Shown piece after piece: positions 1 to 9,471 of a stretch of 43,349 nucleotides of DNA. The translations under genes and the position numbers were made by a program. Source of the stretch: an uncultured Dorea sp. (GTDB taxonomy: Bacteria; Bacillota; Clostridia; Lachnospirales; Lachnospiraceae); NCBI GenBank assembly GCA_947388185.1, contig CANDQP010000013.1:1-43349 (forward strand). Reading direction: 5' to 3'. Position 1 is the stretch's first letter. Each line of letters opens with the position of its first letter. A model generated the notes under the pieces. The model was given only the letters and a program-made list of their open reading frames with translations, did no database searches and had not been told where the DNA came from.

Positions 1-299
1 ATTATACGTCATTCCGCCATTTCTGACAATTTATTTCACAAAATTTTCATGTTTATATTTTCCAGTTCATGAACCTTCGCACCGGTCCTTGCATATATAT
101 TTATTGAAGAATTTATGTCTGGATATATGCATATGGGACGCAAAAGGAAATGTAAGAAGAGTATCCGTCAGAAACTCTGTGAATTCACTTACCATAGAAA
201 AGGTCTTCACAAGAAGCTGGTCTGCCTGAAAAAATCTATGGATGAAGTATACCGCACATTGAATCCCGGCTGCTGATCTCCGGGCCGAATACATGGAAG

Positions 300-632
300 G
301 TGAACACTATGCTGCATTTGACAGAGAAAAATTTTACGGTTGAGACAAAACGCGGTCCGCTTCCTAACGTTGTCATGTTCTACGCCGTCTGGTGCGGAAA
401 ATGCGCCATGATGAAACCGCTTGTCGAAGAGATAGAGAAAAAGTACCGCAAGAAGATCCGGTTCTGCGAAGTAGATATCGATGAATCCCCCTTACTTACC
501 GCGGACTATGAAGCAGATACCGTCCCGACCTTCGTCTTTTTCCAGGATGGACAATTCCTTGGCAGCATGCAGGGAATCATAGATGAGAACGTATTTGAGC
601 GCCGTCTACAAAAAATCTTTAGAAATTGTTAA
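300..632 (+). CDS. Thioredoxin-family protein
   Basis: 110 aa with WCGKC active site and 'DIDESPLLTADYEADTVPTFVFF' thioredoxin-fold cis-Pro segment. Confidence 0.9.
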   Translation: MNTMLHLTEKNFTVETKRGPLPNVVMFYAVWCGKCAMMKPLVEEIEKKYRKKIRFCEVDIDESPLLTADYEADTVPTFVFFQDGQFLGSMQGIIDENVFERRLQKIFRNC

Positions 633-745
633 GGCTAATTTTATTTGCAATTTTTACGGAATATGTTATATTAGGTAAGAAATCTGAAACATACAGGCAT
701 ATATGCCTGAACAAAGGGGGTATAGGTGATTACACACCAGACATT

Positions 746-2068
746 ATGAAGAACATGAAAAGAATTATACCTGTTATGATGGCGGCCGTGCTGACCTGCA
801 CAGGGCTTCCCTTAACAGCAAGAGCAGACAGCGCGAAGGTCGTCACTTTAGGCGCTAACCTGACCGCAGAGCAGAAGACTTCTATGTACAAATACTTCGG
901 CACGACCGCAGACGCAGTAGACACCATAGAAGTCACCAACGCAGACGAGAGAAAATACATGGAAGGCATCGCTTCTGAGGCGCAGATCGGAACACGCACT
1001 TATAGCTGTTCTTACGTGGAGCCGACAACCAGCGGCGGTATACAGGTCAAGGTAGGCAATCTTACCTTCGTGACCAGCTCCATGATTGCCAGCACCTTGC
1101 TGACTTCCGGCGTAGAGAACTGCAACGTTGTTGCGGCTTCTCCGATCGAGGTGTCCGGCACCGGAGCGCTGACCGGTATCATGATGGCATACGAGAAGGC
1201 AAGCGGCACGACCTTAAGCGAAGAGCAGAAGGCTGCTGCCACAGAAGAACTTGTGACGACCGGTGAACTTGCCGATTCCATCGGGCAGAAGGACGCAGCG
1301 GATCTGATGAACGAGGTCAAGCAAGAAGTGATCAAGGATGGGCTGACGGATGAGGGCGAGATTCAAGACGCCATCAACGACGCGGCTAAGACCTACAACA
1401 TCACGCTTACTGAGGATCAAATGGCGAAGATCTCATCCCTGATGCAGAACATTTCCCAATACGATTATGATGTCAATGCATTGAAGAAGACGCTGGAGAA
1501 CTTAGAAGGCAAGGGCAGCAAGGAAGGCTTCTTCTCAAGTCTGTGGTCCTCCATCAAGGGGATCTTTACCGGTGACTCCGGCAGCGGAGACGGCGGCATC
1601 ATCAATGACACCAATGATGATGTTCTTGGGGCGGACGCAATTATCGACAGTACCTTAGAGGCTCTGGATGAAGAGACTAAGAAGGAAGGCTTCTGGGATA
1701 AGGTGTCTAACTTCTTCAAGGGACTCTTCGGCGGCAGCGATGATGACGCAGACGAGGAAGAGACTGACGAGGAAGAGGATGCCGACGGAGAAGATGCAGA
1801 GGATACAGAGAATTCTGACGACGCCTTAACAGACGGCGAGAACTCGGATACTGACAATCCAGACGGCGCTGCAGACCCGAATTCCGATCCAACTCTGAAT
1901 AATGCAGACGGCGCCGATCCGAACACCGTTAACGACCAGGCAGCGCCGGAAGACGCAGCCTTGGGCGACCCGGCCGCAGCCGATCCCGCACAGAACGGCG
2001 GTGCCTCCGACGGACCCACGGACGGAAGCAGCCAAACAGCGGATCCTGCATCAGGAACCGTACAATAA
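746..2068 (+). CDS. Secreted DUF1002-type protein with acidic disordered C-terminus
   Basis: Signal peptide from internal ATG at 746 (MKNMKRIIPVMMAAVLTCTGLPLTARA), 'VVTLGANLTAEQKTSMYKYFG' DUF1002-like start; D/E/N/P-rich tail. The first 40 aa of the tracked ORF are unlikely to be translated. Confidence 0.8.
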   Translation: MKNMKRIIPVMMAAVLTCTGLPLTARADSAKVVTLGANLTAEQKTSMYKYFGTTADAVDTIEVTNADERKYMEGIASEAQIGTRTYSCSYVEPTTSGGIQVKVGNLTFVTSSMIASTLLTSGVENCNVVAASPIEVSGTGALTGIMMAYEKASGTTLSEEQKAAATEELVTTGELADSIGQKDAADLMNEVKQEVIKDGLTDEGEIQDAINDAAKTYNITLTEDQMAKISSLMQNISQYDYDVNALKKTLENLEGKGSKEGFFSSLWSSIKGIFTGDSGSGDGGIINDTNDDVLGADAIIDSTLEALDEETKKEGFWDKVSNFFKGLFGGSDDDADEEETDEEEDADGEDAEDTENSDDALTDGENSDTDNPDGAADPNSDPTLNNADGADPNTVNDQAAPEDAALGDPAAADPAQNGGASDGPTDGSSQTADPASGTVQ

Positions 2069-2093
2069 ATAACATTAAATAACCTCATTACAG

Positions 2094-2118
2094 ATGGATG
2101 CTGTTACACAGCATCCAT
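2094..2118 (+). terminator. Hairpin downstream of the DUF1002-type gene
   Basis: ATGGATGCTG-ttaca-CAGCATCCAT followed by tgttatta. Confidence 0.55.
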
Positions 2119-2123
2119 TGTTA

Positions 2124-2954
2124 TTATGCAAACATATATTGGTACTTCCTTCTCTGCTGCAAAAGTATCGTATACACCCTCTGCTTTATCTCCTCCGGGT
2201 ACACGGTATCCGCCTCCAGCAGTTGCCGGATCTCCCGTTCCCCGTAAGAAAAACTTACCGCTTCTCCGTATAGATCCTGTGCGGCGTCCAACTGCTCATC
2301 GAAGGAACGGCAGAACGTCTTCGCCTCCGCTCTGGACATCTGCTCTATGACATCCTGCCCCAGGGGATAATCCATTACCGTATCTGCAAGCAGCGCCGCC
2401 CCCTGGTCGAAGAGCGGACAATAATCGTATTCGTCCTGACCGTCCCACAATACGGCAATATTGTGCGTATGCCGATCCTCATTCAGGAACACTGCGTCGA
2501 TCGTCAGCAATTTGCTCATATATGTTCCAAAATCCGTAAGCCCGGTCATCCTCTCCGTCTGCTCAACCAGGAACTTCAGACGATTCTTGTAGTCCCCGAT
2601 CCGAAAGATACTCTGATACAAGCTTTCGCCGTAGTTCTGATAGAACAGCCTCTCCAGTGTGATCATCTGCCGCCTCCCATCCGGCTTCCCCGAAGAATCC
2701 GTCAGGAAATCCCGGCTCCTGCACCCCGTATAATTCTGCTGTCTGTACCGGATCTCCTCTGTCTCATACAGTACATATTCTCTCCTCTCCAGAGAAGAGA
2801 AGTTAAGCAGATACGAGACCATATATTCCGCCAGGCCTTCATATCCGGTATAGTCTGCCTTGTACCAGTAACCGTCCTTCTTCCACTTCAACTGATTCCC
2901 CTTGGATGAAGGCCTGGCCTCTTCCCACCTCTCCTGTTCAAATAACTCTACCAT
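2124..2954 (-). CDS. Compact HipA/CtkA-like kinase domain protein (putative toxin)
   Basis: 'DAVFLNEDRHTHNIAVL' catalytic-loop-like and 'PLFDQGAALL' metal-binding-like motifs; 276 aa; 3 nt downstream of an HTH gene. Confidence 0.75.
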   Translation of the reverse strand: MVELFEQERWEEARPSSKGNQLKWKKDGYWYKADYTGYEGLAEYMVSYLLNFSSLERREYVLYETEEIRYRQQNYTGCRSRDFLTDSSGKPDGRRQMITLERLFYQNYGESLYQSIFRIGDYKNRLKFLVEQTERMTGLTDFGTYMSKLLTIDAVFLNEDRHTHNIAVLWDGQDEYDYCPLFDQGAALLADTVMDYPLGQDVIEQMSRAEAKTFCRSFDEQLDAAQDLYGEAVSFSYGEREIRQLLEADTVYPEEIKQRVYTILLQQRRKYQYMFA

Positions 2955-2957
2955 CCG

Positions 2958-3500
2958 TTACCTCTCTATCCGTATCCAGAAATCATCCTCCGCCATCCTT
3001 CCTTCTGTCTTCTCTATGATCATCATCGGATCGTAAAAGGGGATGCCATACTCTCTCAGTAAAAGCTTCATCTTATCTCTGGTAGGCGGGAAGCATCTGG
3101 ATTCAAGGAATTCTTCATACTGCTGATAAGAGGGCTTCTCGATCTTCCCAAAAGCACGCTTCAGCAGATGTCTTGAGTAATTGACGATCTCTACGCTTCG
3201 GTTGATCTCATCTACATCTATCACCGTACATAATTCGTCGCGAAACATATAAGACAATCTAAGGGCAGTCCTCCTCTTCGGGATCTTCTTCTCTTCCTCA
3301 ATCTGAGGACGGTCCCTTAAAATATTGATCAGCGTCACGATCGGCCCTGTTACCGGCGACTTGCTGTACTCCCACCGTTCTACCGTCTTCTTCGATACAT
3401 TCGCAAATCTTGCAAAATCTTCCTGTGTAAGCCCAAGCCTTTTCCGGCACTGTCTGATCTCTTCACTTGTAACTTTTTCTTCTAATGCATATTGTCTCAC
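2958..3500 (-). CDS. XRE/MqsA-like helix-turn-helix protein with C-terminal extension (putative antitoxin)
   Basis: 'EEIRQCRKRLGLTQEDFARFANVSKKTVERWEYSKSPVTGPIVTLINIL' HTH; additional ~100-aa C-terminal domain; adjacent to kinase. Confidence 0.8.
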   Translation of the reverse strand: MRQYALEEKVTSEEIRQCRKRLGLTQEDFARFANVSKKTVERWEYSKSPVTGPIVTLINILRDRPQIEEEKKIPKRRTALRLSYMFRDELCTVIDVDEINRSVEIVNYSRHLLKRAFGKIEKPSYQQYEEFLESRCFPPTRDKMKLLLREYGIPFYDPMMIIEKTEGRMAEDDFWIRIER

Positions 3501-3651
3501 TCTATCCCCTCCTCCCTTACCCTAATTTATAGAATTTTTTATTTTATAATATCCTATATATTAGGTCTTGTCAATTATTATCCTTTATTCTATGCTATCA
3601 GAATCAAATTATTTATATTCTGTCATGATTTCTGTCATTCATACCAAGAAA

Positions 3652-3684
3652 AAAGCCGCATGCCTTTCTCAGGCATGCAGCTTA
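3652..3684 (-). terminator. Terminator of glgB
   Basis: Minus strand GCATGCCT-gagaa-AGGCATGC followed by ggcTTTTTTc. Confidence 0.7.
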
Positions 3685-5595
3685 TTAAAATTCAAAAATC
3701 GCAACTCCATACGGCGGCAGCTTGTAAGCGAATGAAAACGGCCTTCCGTCGCATTCCTGCTTCACAGCCTTATATACAACCGGTCTCTCTTCTCCTTTTC
3801 CGCCATACTTCACATCATCACTGTTCATGATCAGCTTATACTGCTTCTTCCTTGGCACGCCTACCCGGTAATCATCCCTCGGCATCGGCGTAAAGTTGCA
3901 TACGAACAGCAGGTTCTTCTTCTTCCCCTTCGAATGTCTCACGAAACTGAAGATACTCCTGCTCGCATCATCCGCATTGATCCACTCGAAGCCTTCCCAA
4001 CTGTCATCCATCTCGTACATAGCCCTATTACGCTTATACAGATGCAGCAGATCCCTCATCCAGTTCTGTATCTGCTGATGCTCGTCTTCCGCCAGCAGGA
4101 ACCAGTCAAGCTCTCTCTCCTCGCTCCACTCCCGAAGCTGCGCGAATTCCTGTCCCATGAATAACAGCTTCTTGCCGGCATGTCCCATCATAAATGCATA
4201 CCCGACCTTAAGATTGGCAAACTTATCAAATCCCAGCCCCGGCATCTTATTCAGCATGGAACATTTCAGATGCACCACCTCGTCATGGGACAGCACCAGA
4301 ATATAGCGCTCGCTGTGCGCATAACTCATGGCAAATGTCATCTGATTATGATGATCCTTCCTGAAATACGGATCCAGCTTCATATATTCCGTAAAGTCAT
4401 GCATCCAGCCCATGTTCCATTTCAAACTGAATCCAAGACCGTCGTCCTCAACACTTCCTGTTACCATCGGCCATGCCGTCGACTCCTCAGCGATCATGAC
4501 TGCTCCCGGATTCCTGCCAAGCACTACAGAATTCAGATGCTTGAGGAAATCTATCGCCTCCAGGTTCTTATTGCCGCCGTATTTGTTGGCAATCCACTGT
4601 CCGTCCTGCTTGCCGTAGTCCAGATACAACATGGACGCCACCGCATCCACACGAAGTCCGTCCACATGGAACTGCTCGACCCAGTACAGCGCGTTGGAGA
4701 TCAGGAAATTGCGCACCTCATTCTTACCATAGTCGAAGATCTTCGTACCCCAGTCCGGGTGCTCCCCCTTCTTCGGATCCGCATATTCATAAGTAGGTGT
4801 TCCGTCAAAATCCGCAAGGCCGTGAATATCCCTTGGGAAATGAGCCGGTACCCAGTCCAGGATAACACCGATCTTATTCCGGTGAAGATAATTGACCATC
4901 CACGCGAAGTCCTCCGGCGTCCCATACCTTGAAGTAGGCGCAAAATATCCGATAACCTGATATCCCCATGAACCGTCAAACGGATGCTCCGCAATACCGA
5001 TCAGCTCGACATGCGTATATCCCATATTCTTCAGATATACGGTGATCTCCTTCGCAAACTCCCGGTAATTATAGAAGCCCTCGTCCTCTCTTCCCGGATG
5101 ACGCTTCCAGGAACCAATATGCGCCTCATAGATCGACATCGGCTGCTCCGTGTGCTTCCAGGTCTTGCGGTTCTCCATCCATACATTGTCCGTCCACTTG
5201 ATCTTCGTAAGATCTGCGACTCTGGATGCCGTGCCCGGTCTCAGCTCCGCATAGGCGCCGAAAGGATCTGCCTTAAATACAAACTCCCCCTGATAAGTCT
5301 CTACGCAGAACTTGTACAAATCATATTCCTTCACATCCGGAATAAAACAAGTATATATGCCAAGAGGTTCACTTCTCTCCATCGGATTCGCTTCCATATT
5401 CCACTCATTGAAATCGCCCACCACGGACACGGAACGCGCATGCGGTGCCCACACCGCAAAATATACACCTTCCTTTTTCCCTTTCTTCACCTTATGGGCG
5501 CCCAGCTTCTTATAGATCTCATAGTGATTACCCTGTCCGAAAAGATAATGATCCAGTTCTCCGACCTCATATGGTTTTGCTTTTCTTTGTGCCAT
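3685..5595 (-). CDS. glgB: 1,4-alpha-glucan branching enzyme
   Basis: 'GVYFAVWAPHARSVSVVGDFNEWN', 'DGLRVDAVASMLYLDY', 'LSHDEVVH'; start set at MAQRKAKPYEVGELDHYLFG. Confidence 0.96.
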   Translation of the reverse strand: MAQRKAKPYEVGELDHYLFGQGNHYEIYKKLGAHKVKKGKKEGVYFAVWAPHARSVSVVGDFNEWNMEANPMERSEPLGIYTCFIPDVKEYDLYKFCVETYQGEFVFKADPFGAYAELRPGTASRVADLTKIKWTDNVWMENRKTWKHTEQPMSIYEAHIGSWKRHPGREDEGFYNYREFAKEITVYLKNMGYTHVELIGIAEHPFDGSWGYQVIGYFAPTSRYGTPEDFAWMVNYLHRNKIGVILDWVPAHFPRDIHGLADFDGTPTYEYADPKKGEHPDWGTKIFDYGKNEVRNFLISNALYWVEQFHVDGLRVDAVASMLYLDYGKQDGQWIANKYGGNKNLEAIDFLKHLNSVVLGRNPGAVMIAEESTAWPMVTGSVEDDGLGFSLKWNMGWMHDFTEYMKLDPYFRKDHHNQMTFAMSYAHSERYILVLSHDEVVHLKCSMLNKMPGLGFDKFANLKVGYAFMMGHAGKKLLFMGQEFAQLREWSEERELDWFLLAEDEHQQIQNWMRDLLHLYKRNRAMYEMDDSWEGFEWINADDASRSIFSFVRHSKGKKKNLLFVCNFTPMPRDDYRVGVPRKKQYKLIMNSDDVKYGGKGEERPVVYKAVKQECDGRPFSFAYKLPPYGVAIFEF

Positions 5596-5658
5596 ATAAT
5601 CATCCCTCACATTCTGTTGCGATATATCTCTATTATACTTTAGACTGGCACAAAAAGA

Positions 5659-5692
5659 AAGAGTTTTGACCAATCTTACGGTCAAAACTCTT
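5659..5692 (-). terminator. Intrinsic terminator of the TPR/ATPase gene
   Basis: AAGAGTTTTGACC-aatctta-cGGTCAAAACTCTT perfect dyad with T-rich tail on minus strand. Confidence 0.75.
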
Positions 5693-5734
5693 CTTTTATT
5701 GTGTAAATCAATATCGTTCGCTTCCGAGCGGACA

Positions 5735-8700
5735 TTATATCTTGAAATCCTCTTCTTTCAGAATGATCCGGTCAGATTCATCCGTACCTCTTCCGAACAC
5801 TCTTCTGGCAAGATGCTTGACATTGGCCTTCTGTGAATGCTCGATCGCTTCATCCATGATATCCTTGACCTCCGCAACCGATACGGCATGATCCTCGCGC
5901 TGCATCACATCAATACGGCTGTACAGAGCCAGAATACCCATCTCATCCAGCTTGTATCCGTTCTCCTTCGCATATGTCTGGCCAAAAGTAACCAGTTCAT
6001 CATTGACGAATACCGGAAGCTCCAGCTTAGATGTGAACTTCTTCTTGAATTCCGGGTTCGCTGTCAGAATACGCTCCAGCGGCTTTCTCTGATCCTCCAG
6101 TACGAAGAGCATCTCTCCTGTCTTTCTCTCCATCAGGCGGTTCAGCTCCTTGATAGTCCTGGAATTCAACTTGCCTGCTTTCTCGACGATGATCGCTCCC
6201 CCGCGCAGCTTCTGGATAATATTGGTCAACTCCTTCTTATTCAGAGATTCTCCTGTTACGATCGCAACCTTCCCTTGCTTGAGATTCCGCTGCTTCTGGA
6301 TCGCTTTGACGATATCTACCGCCAGCACCGTCTTACCGGAACCCTTGCGTCCGATCACCAGAAGATTCCCCGTCCTGGAAGTTCCTTCCTTGCGGGCTCT
6401 CCTGTCATTATCCAGCACTTCCACGATCTGCTCGCTCATTCCCCTTACCGGAACAAAATACGAGAACAGCTTCTTCTGCTCTTCAGTAAGCCCCGCTTTC
6501 AGACCGATCTCGCTGGTCGCACTCAGATCATAACGTCCCGTAACAACGAATCCGGTATCGAATGGAACCCCGCTGCCCTTCGCCTTCTTGATCCTTGCCT
6601 GGATCTCTTCTTCGGACGGCTCTTCAATTTCAAGCTCCTCTTCTTCGTCGAATTCATCCTCATCTTCGAAGTCTTCTTCGTCCTCTTCCTCAAAGTCCTC
6701 CTCGTCCAGATCCTCTTCCTCGTAATCTTCCTCTTCAAAGTCCTCTTCGCCGAAGCCCTCTTCCTCAAAGTCTTCTTCGATGAAGTCTTCTTCGTAATCT
6801 TCCTCTTCCTCGAAGTCTTCTTCTTCCAGATCCTCTTCCTCAAAATCCTCTTCCGGCTCTTCTTCGTAATCCTCTTCTTCTAGTTCCTCCTCGTAATCTT
6901 CCTCCTCGAAGTCTTCCTCTTCCTCAAAGTCCTCTTCTTCAAAATCTTCTCCGAAGTCTTCTTCCTCTTCCTCTTCCTCAAAGTCCTCTTCTTCAAAGTC
7001 TTCTTCTTCAAAGTCTTCTCCGAAGTCTTCTTCCTCTTCTCCAAGGTCCTCCTCAGATTCTTCTCCTGTCTCCTCATCAGCGGCTTCTTCGTAATCTTCC
7101 TCTTCCTCAAAGTCTTCTTCCAGATCTTCCTCTTCGAAGTCTTCTCCTTCGTAATCTTCCCCGTCAAAGTCTTCTTCCAGTTGTTCGGCACTGATATCTT
7201 CCTTTTCAGAATCAGAAGCGTCTTCGCCCAATTCTTCCATGAGCCTTACAATGTCATCCGGTATCCGCTGTGTCTTGCCGTCGACAGCATCCGGCTTCTC
7301 TTCTGGTTTGTCCGCCGCAACCGTCTTCTTCGTAGTCTGTTTTACCTTACGCTTAACCGGCTTCTCTTCTGCTTCTTCATCCAGGCTTCCCGGCTCGCCT
7401 TCAACCATCAGATCTATATCCGGAATACTATCCATCAGGTCTGCCAGATCGATCTCCTCTTCCGGTTCCATATCGGCCAAAGCTTCCGCCGGCTCTTGCA
7501 CAATTGCCTCTTCTGCTGCCGCCTTCTCCGCTTCTGCCTCCCCGGCTGCTTCGACTGCCGTTTCTGCTGTATCCGCCTTCCCGGACGCTTCTTCCGCCGC
7601 TTCTGCTGTATCCGCCTTCCCGGCTGCGATCGCGCTTGCTTTGCGCAGCGCTTCTTCCGTAATCTTACGCGCTTCCTCTTCTGCCCTGCGCACCGCCTCT
7701 TCCGCTGCCGCCTTGCGTGCCGCAGCCTCCTCTTCCGCCTTGCGCGCAGCCTCTTCCGCCGCAGCCTTTCTCGCAAGCGCAGCTTCCTCCGCCTTGCGCG
7801 CGGCTTCTTCCGCTGCCGCCTTGCGCTCTTCCGCCGCTTTCAGAGCCGCCTTCTCCTTAGCTTCCTTCTCCTCAGCCGCCTTGCGCTCTGCTGCTTTGCG
7901 CAGCGCCTCCTTTTCTGCCAGCTTATTTGCAGCCTCCATCTCCTCAGGAGTCATACCTTCTTCTTTCGCCTTGCGCTCCGCGTCTCTGCGCGCAAGTTCT
8001 CTCTGCAGGCCGATCTCGTCCCGTTCTCTCCTTAGCTTCTCATCATCCTCTTCCCGCTGTCTCTCTATGGCTTCCGCATTCGCTCTCTGTTTTGCTTCCC
8101 ATTCCTGAAGGATCTCTTCGATCCGCATCTGACCCGTTGCACGGAGCGCACTGGTCTTCCTGTCCGTCATAATCACGCCAGTCTTCTCCTTGCGTACCGG
8201 TTCCTCCTGCTGCGGCTCCTCCGGCTCCTCTATCTGCAAAGTCTCCTCTGCAGGAACCGGCTCTTCTGCCTTCTCTTCATCCTTCTTACCATTAATAAGC
8301 GCTTCCATATGTATCTGACCGGTAACCTGGCGAATACCCTCCTTCACCCTGGCAACCGTCTTCTCTACGCTCCTCATACCGCTCGCGAATGCCATACCGT
8401 TCGCAAGCGCCTCCTGAAGCGTCGCACCCTTCACAACCTTCTTAATAGAAGAGCCCGCATCCGCTGACAATTCCTGCGGCGCCTCTTCTCCTTCCGGATC
8501 CGGAGTCTCAGGCTTCTCTTCCGCGTCAATAACAGGCTCCTGCGGCTCTCCCCTGCCGGCAGGCGCACTCTCCCCGCCTGGTGAGACCGGCATCTTCGCC
8601 GAAGTGTTCCTCTTCAACGGGCGCGGCTTCTTGGACGCACCGGGCCATGCGTCATATTTCTCCTGCTGCAGAGGCGTCAACGGCTTATACTGCATCTTAA

Positions 8701-9259
8701 GCTCCATAGCCTGATAAACATACTTGCCTTCACTGAACCACAGGATCAGATCGTCACACTCTTCCAGACACTCTGCCGTCATCCCGGCTTCATGATACAG
8801 CCTTGCCAGCTCAAATGCCCATTTCTCAATATATTCTGACTTCTTAAAATCCTCCAAGGCAGCAATCTGCTCACTGAGCGGCGCTCCCTGCGCACTCAGT
8901 ATCCTGTATTTTAATATGTACTGATTCGGATCCTTCGGCGCCAGTTTCACAAATTCTTCATAACAATCCGCTGCTTCTTCCACATCATTGATCTTCAATG
9001 CCAGCAGCCCCAGTCGATACGCTATCTTCCTGCTCCCCGGAGAACGATCGAACGCTACAAACAGAATATCCCGGCTCTTCTGAAATTCGCCGTTATATTC
9101 ATAAATCTCACTTACAGAATTCAGAGTTGCTACATTCTTGACCCTGCGCCAGTCAATCGTATCCGCGATCTCCATCGCTTTCTTGTACTGCTTCTTCTCC
9201 ATGTACTCCTGCATCTGCTCTGTTTTCACCCTATATTCATATTTATCCAAACTTCTCAC
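5735..9259 (-). CDS. TPR N-terminus / Ala-Lys-Glu coiled region / acidic E-D-F-Y low-complexity region / AAA-like P-loop ATPase C-terminus
   Basis: 1174 aa; TPR-like helical repeats; Walker A 'VIGRKGSGKT'; 'GGAIIVEKAGKL' Walker B-like; long (EEEDFEEEDY)n tract. Confidence 0.85.
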   Translation of the reverse strand: MRSLDKYEYRVKTEQMQEYMEKKQYKKAMEIADTIDWRRVKNVATLNSVSEIYEYNGEFQKSRDILFVAFDRSPGSRKIAYRLGLLALKINDVEEAADCYEEFVKLAPKDPNQYILKYRILSAQGAPLSEQIAALEDFKKSEYIEKWAFELARLYHEAGMTAECLEECDDLILWFSEGKYVYQAMELKMQYKPLTPLQQEKYDAWPGASKKPRPLKRNTSAKMPVSPGGESAPAGRGEPQEPVIDAEEKPETPDPEGEEAPQELSADAGSSIKKVVKGATLQEALANGMAFASGMRSVEKTVARVKEGIRQVTGQIHMEALINGKKDEEKAEEPVPAEETLQIEEPEEPQQEEPVRKEKTGVIMTDRKTSALRATGQMRIEEILQEWEAKQRANAEAIERQREEDDEKLRRERDEIGLQRELARRDAERKAKEEGMTPEEMEAANKLAEKEALRKAAERKAAEEKEAKEKAALKAAEERKAAAEEAARKAEEAALARKAAAEEAARKAEEEAAARKAAAEEAVRRAEEEARKITEEALRKASAIAAGKADTAEAAEEASGKADTAETAVEAAGEAEAEKAAAEEAIVQEPAEALADMEPEEEIDLADLMDSIPDIDLMVEGEPGSLDEEAEEKPVKRKVKQTTKKTVAADKPEEKPDAVDGKTQRIPDDIVRLMEELGEDASDSEKEDISAEQLEEDFDGEDYEGEDFEEEDLEEDFEEEEDYEEAADEETGEESEEDLGEEEEDFGEDFEEEDFEEEDFEEEEEEEDFGEDFEEEDFEEEEDFEEEDYEEELEEEDYEEEPEEDFEEEDLEEEDFEEEEDYEEDFIEEDFEEEGFGEEDFEEEDYEEEDLDEEDFEEEDEEDFEDEDEFDEEEELEIEEPSEEEIQARIKKAKGSGVPFDTGFVVTGRYDLSATSEIGLKAGLTEEQKKLFSYFVPVRGMSEQIVEVLDNDRRARKEGTSRTGNLLVIGRKGSGKTVLAVDIVKAIQKQRNLKQGKVAIVTGESLNKKELTNIIQKLRGGAIIVEKAGKLNSRTIKELNRLMERKTGEMLFVLEDQRKPLERILTANPEFKKKFTSKLELPVFVNDELVTFGQTYAKENGYKLDEMGILALYSRIDVMQREDHAVSVAEVKDIMDEAIEHSQKANVKHLARRVFGRGTDESDRIILKEEDFKI
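6630..7190. repeat. Low-complexity tandem-like DNA encoding the acidic-aromatic tract
   Basis: Repeated tcttcctc(g/a)aagtcttc-type units throughout. Confidence 0.85.
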
Positions 9260-9306
9260 CTCAAAAATTTGTTAAAACTGCATCATTCTACATTTTTACG
9301 AATATA

Positions 9307-9335
9307 ATTCTATCATACGCCATGTGTAATGTCAA
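9307..9335 (-). promoter_or_regulatory. Sigma-A type promoter for the TPR/ATPase gene
   Basis: Minus strand TTGACA-N17-TAGAAT. Confidence 0.75.
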
Positions 9336-9421
9336 AATATACGACGAAAAATGCCAAAACTTCTCAAAAGTTTCCGTCCGCCCCCTGCGGCGCGGTGCAC
9401 GGTCCAGAAGAGAACAGTAAC

Positions 9422-9471
9422 AAAAAAGGAGCATCCCTTAAACTATCAATTTAGTTATCCGGTAATGCTCC
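9422..9471 (-). terminator. Intrinsic terminator of putative ncRNA
   Basis: Minus strand GGAGCAT...AACTA-aattga-TAGTT...ATGCTCC followed by TTTTTTG. Confidence 0.8.

Noticed and set aside
67-294. 75-aa minus-strand ORF at the left edge
   Set aside because: No RBS, no motif, lies in the upstream region of the thioredoxin gene.
5837-8172. Long plus-strand ORFs (e.g. 5837-6883, 7181-8035, 7239-8108) opposite the TPR/ATPase gene
   Set aside because: Low-complexity antisense shadows of the E/D/K/A-rich coding strand; no domain signatures and no RBS.
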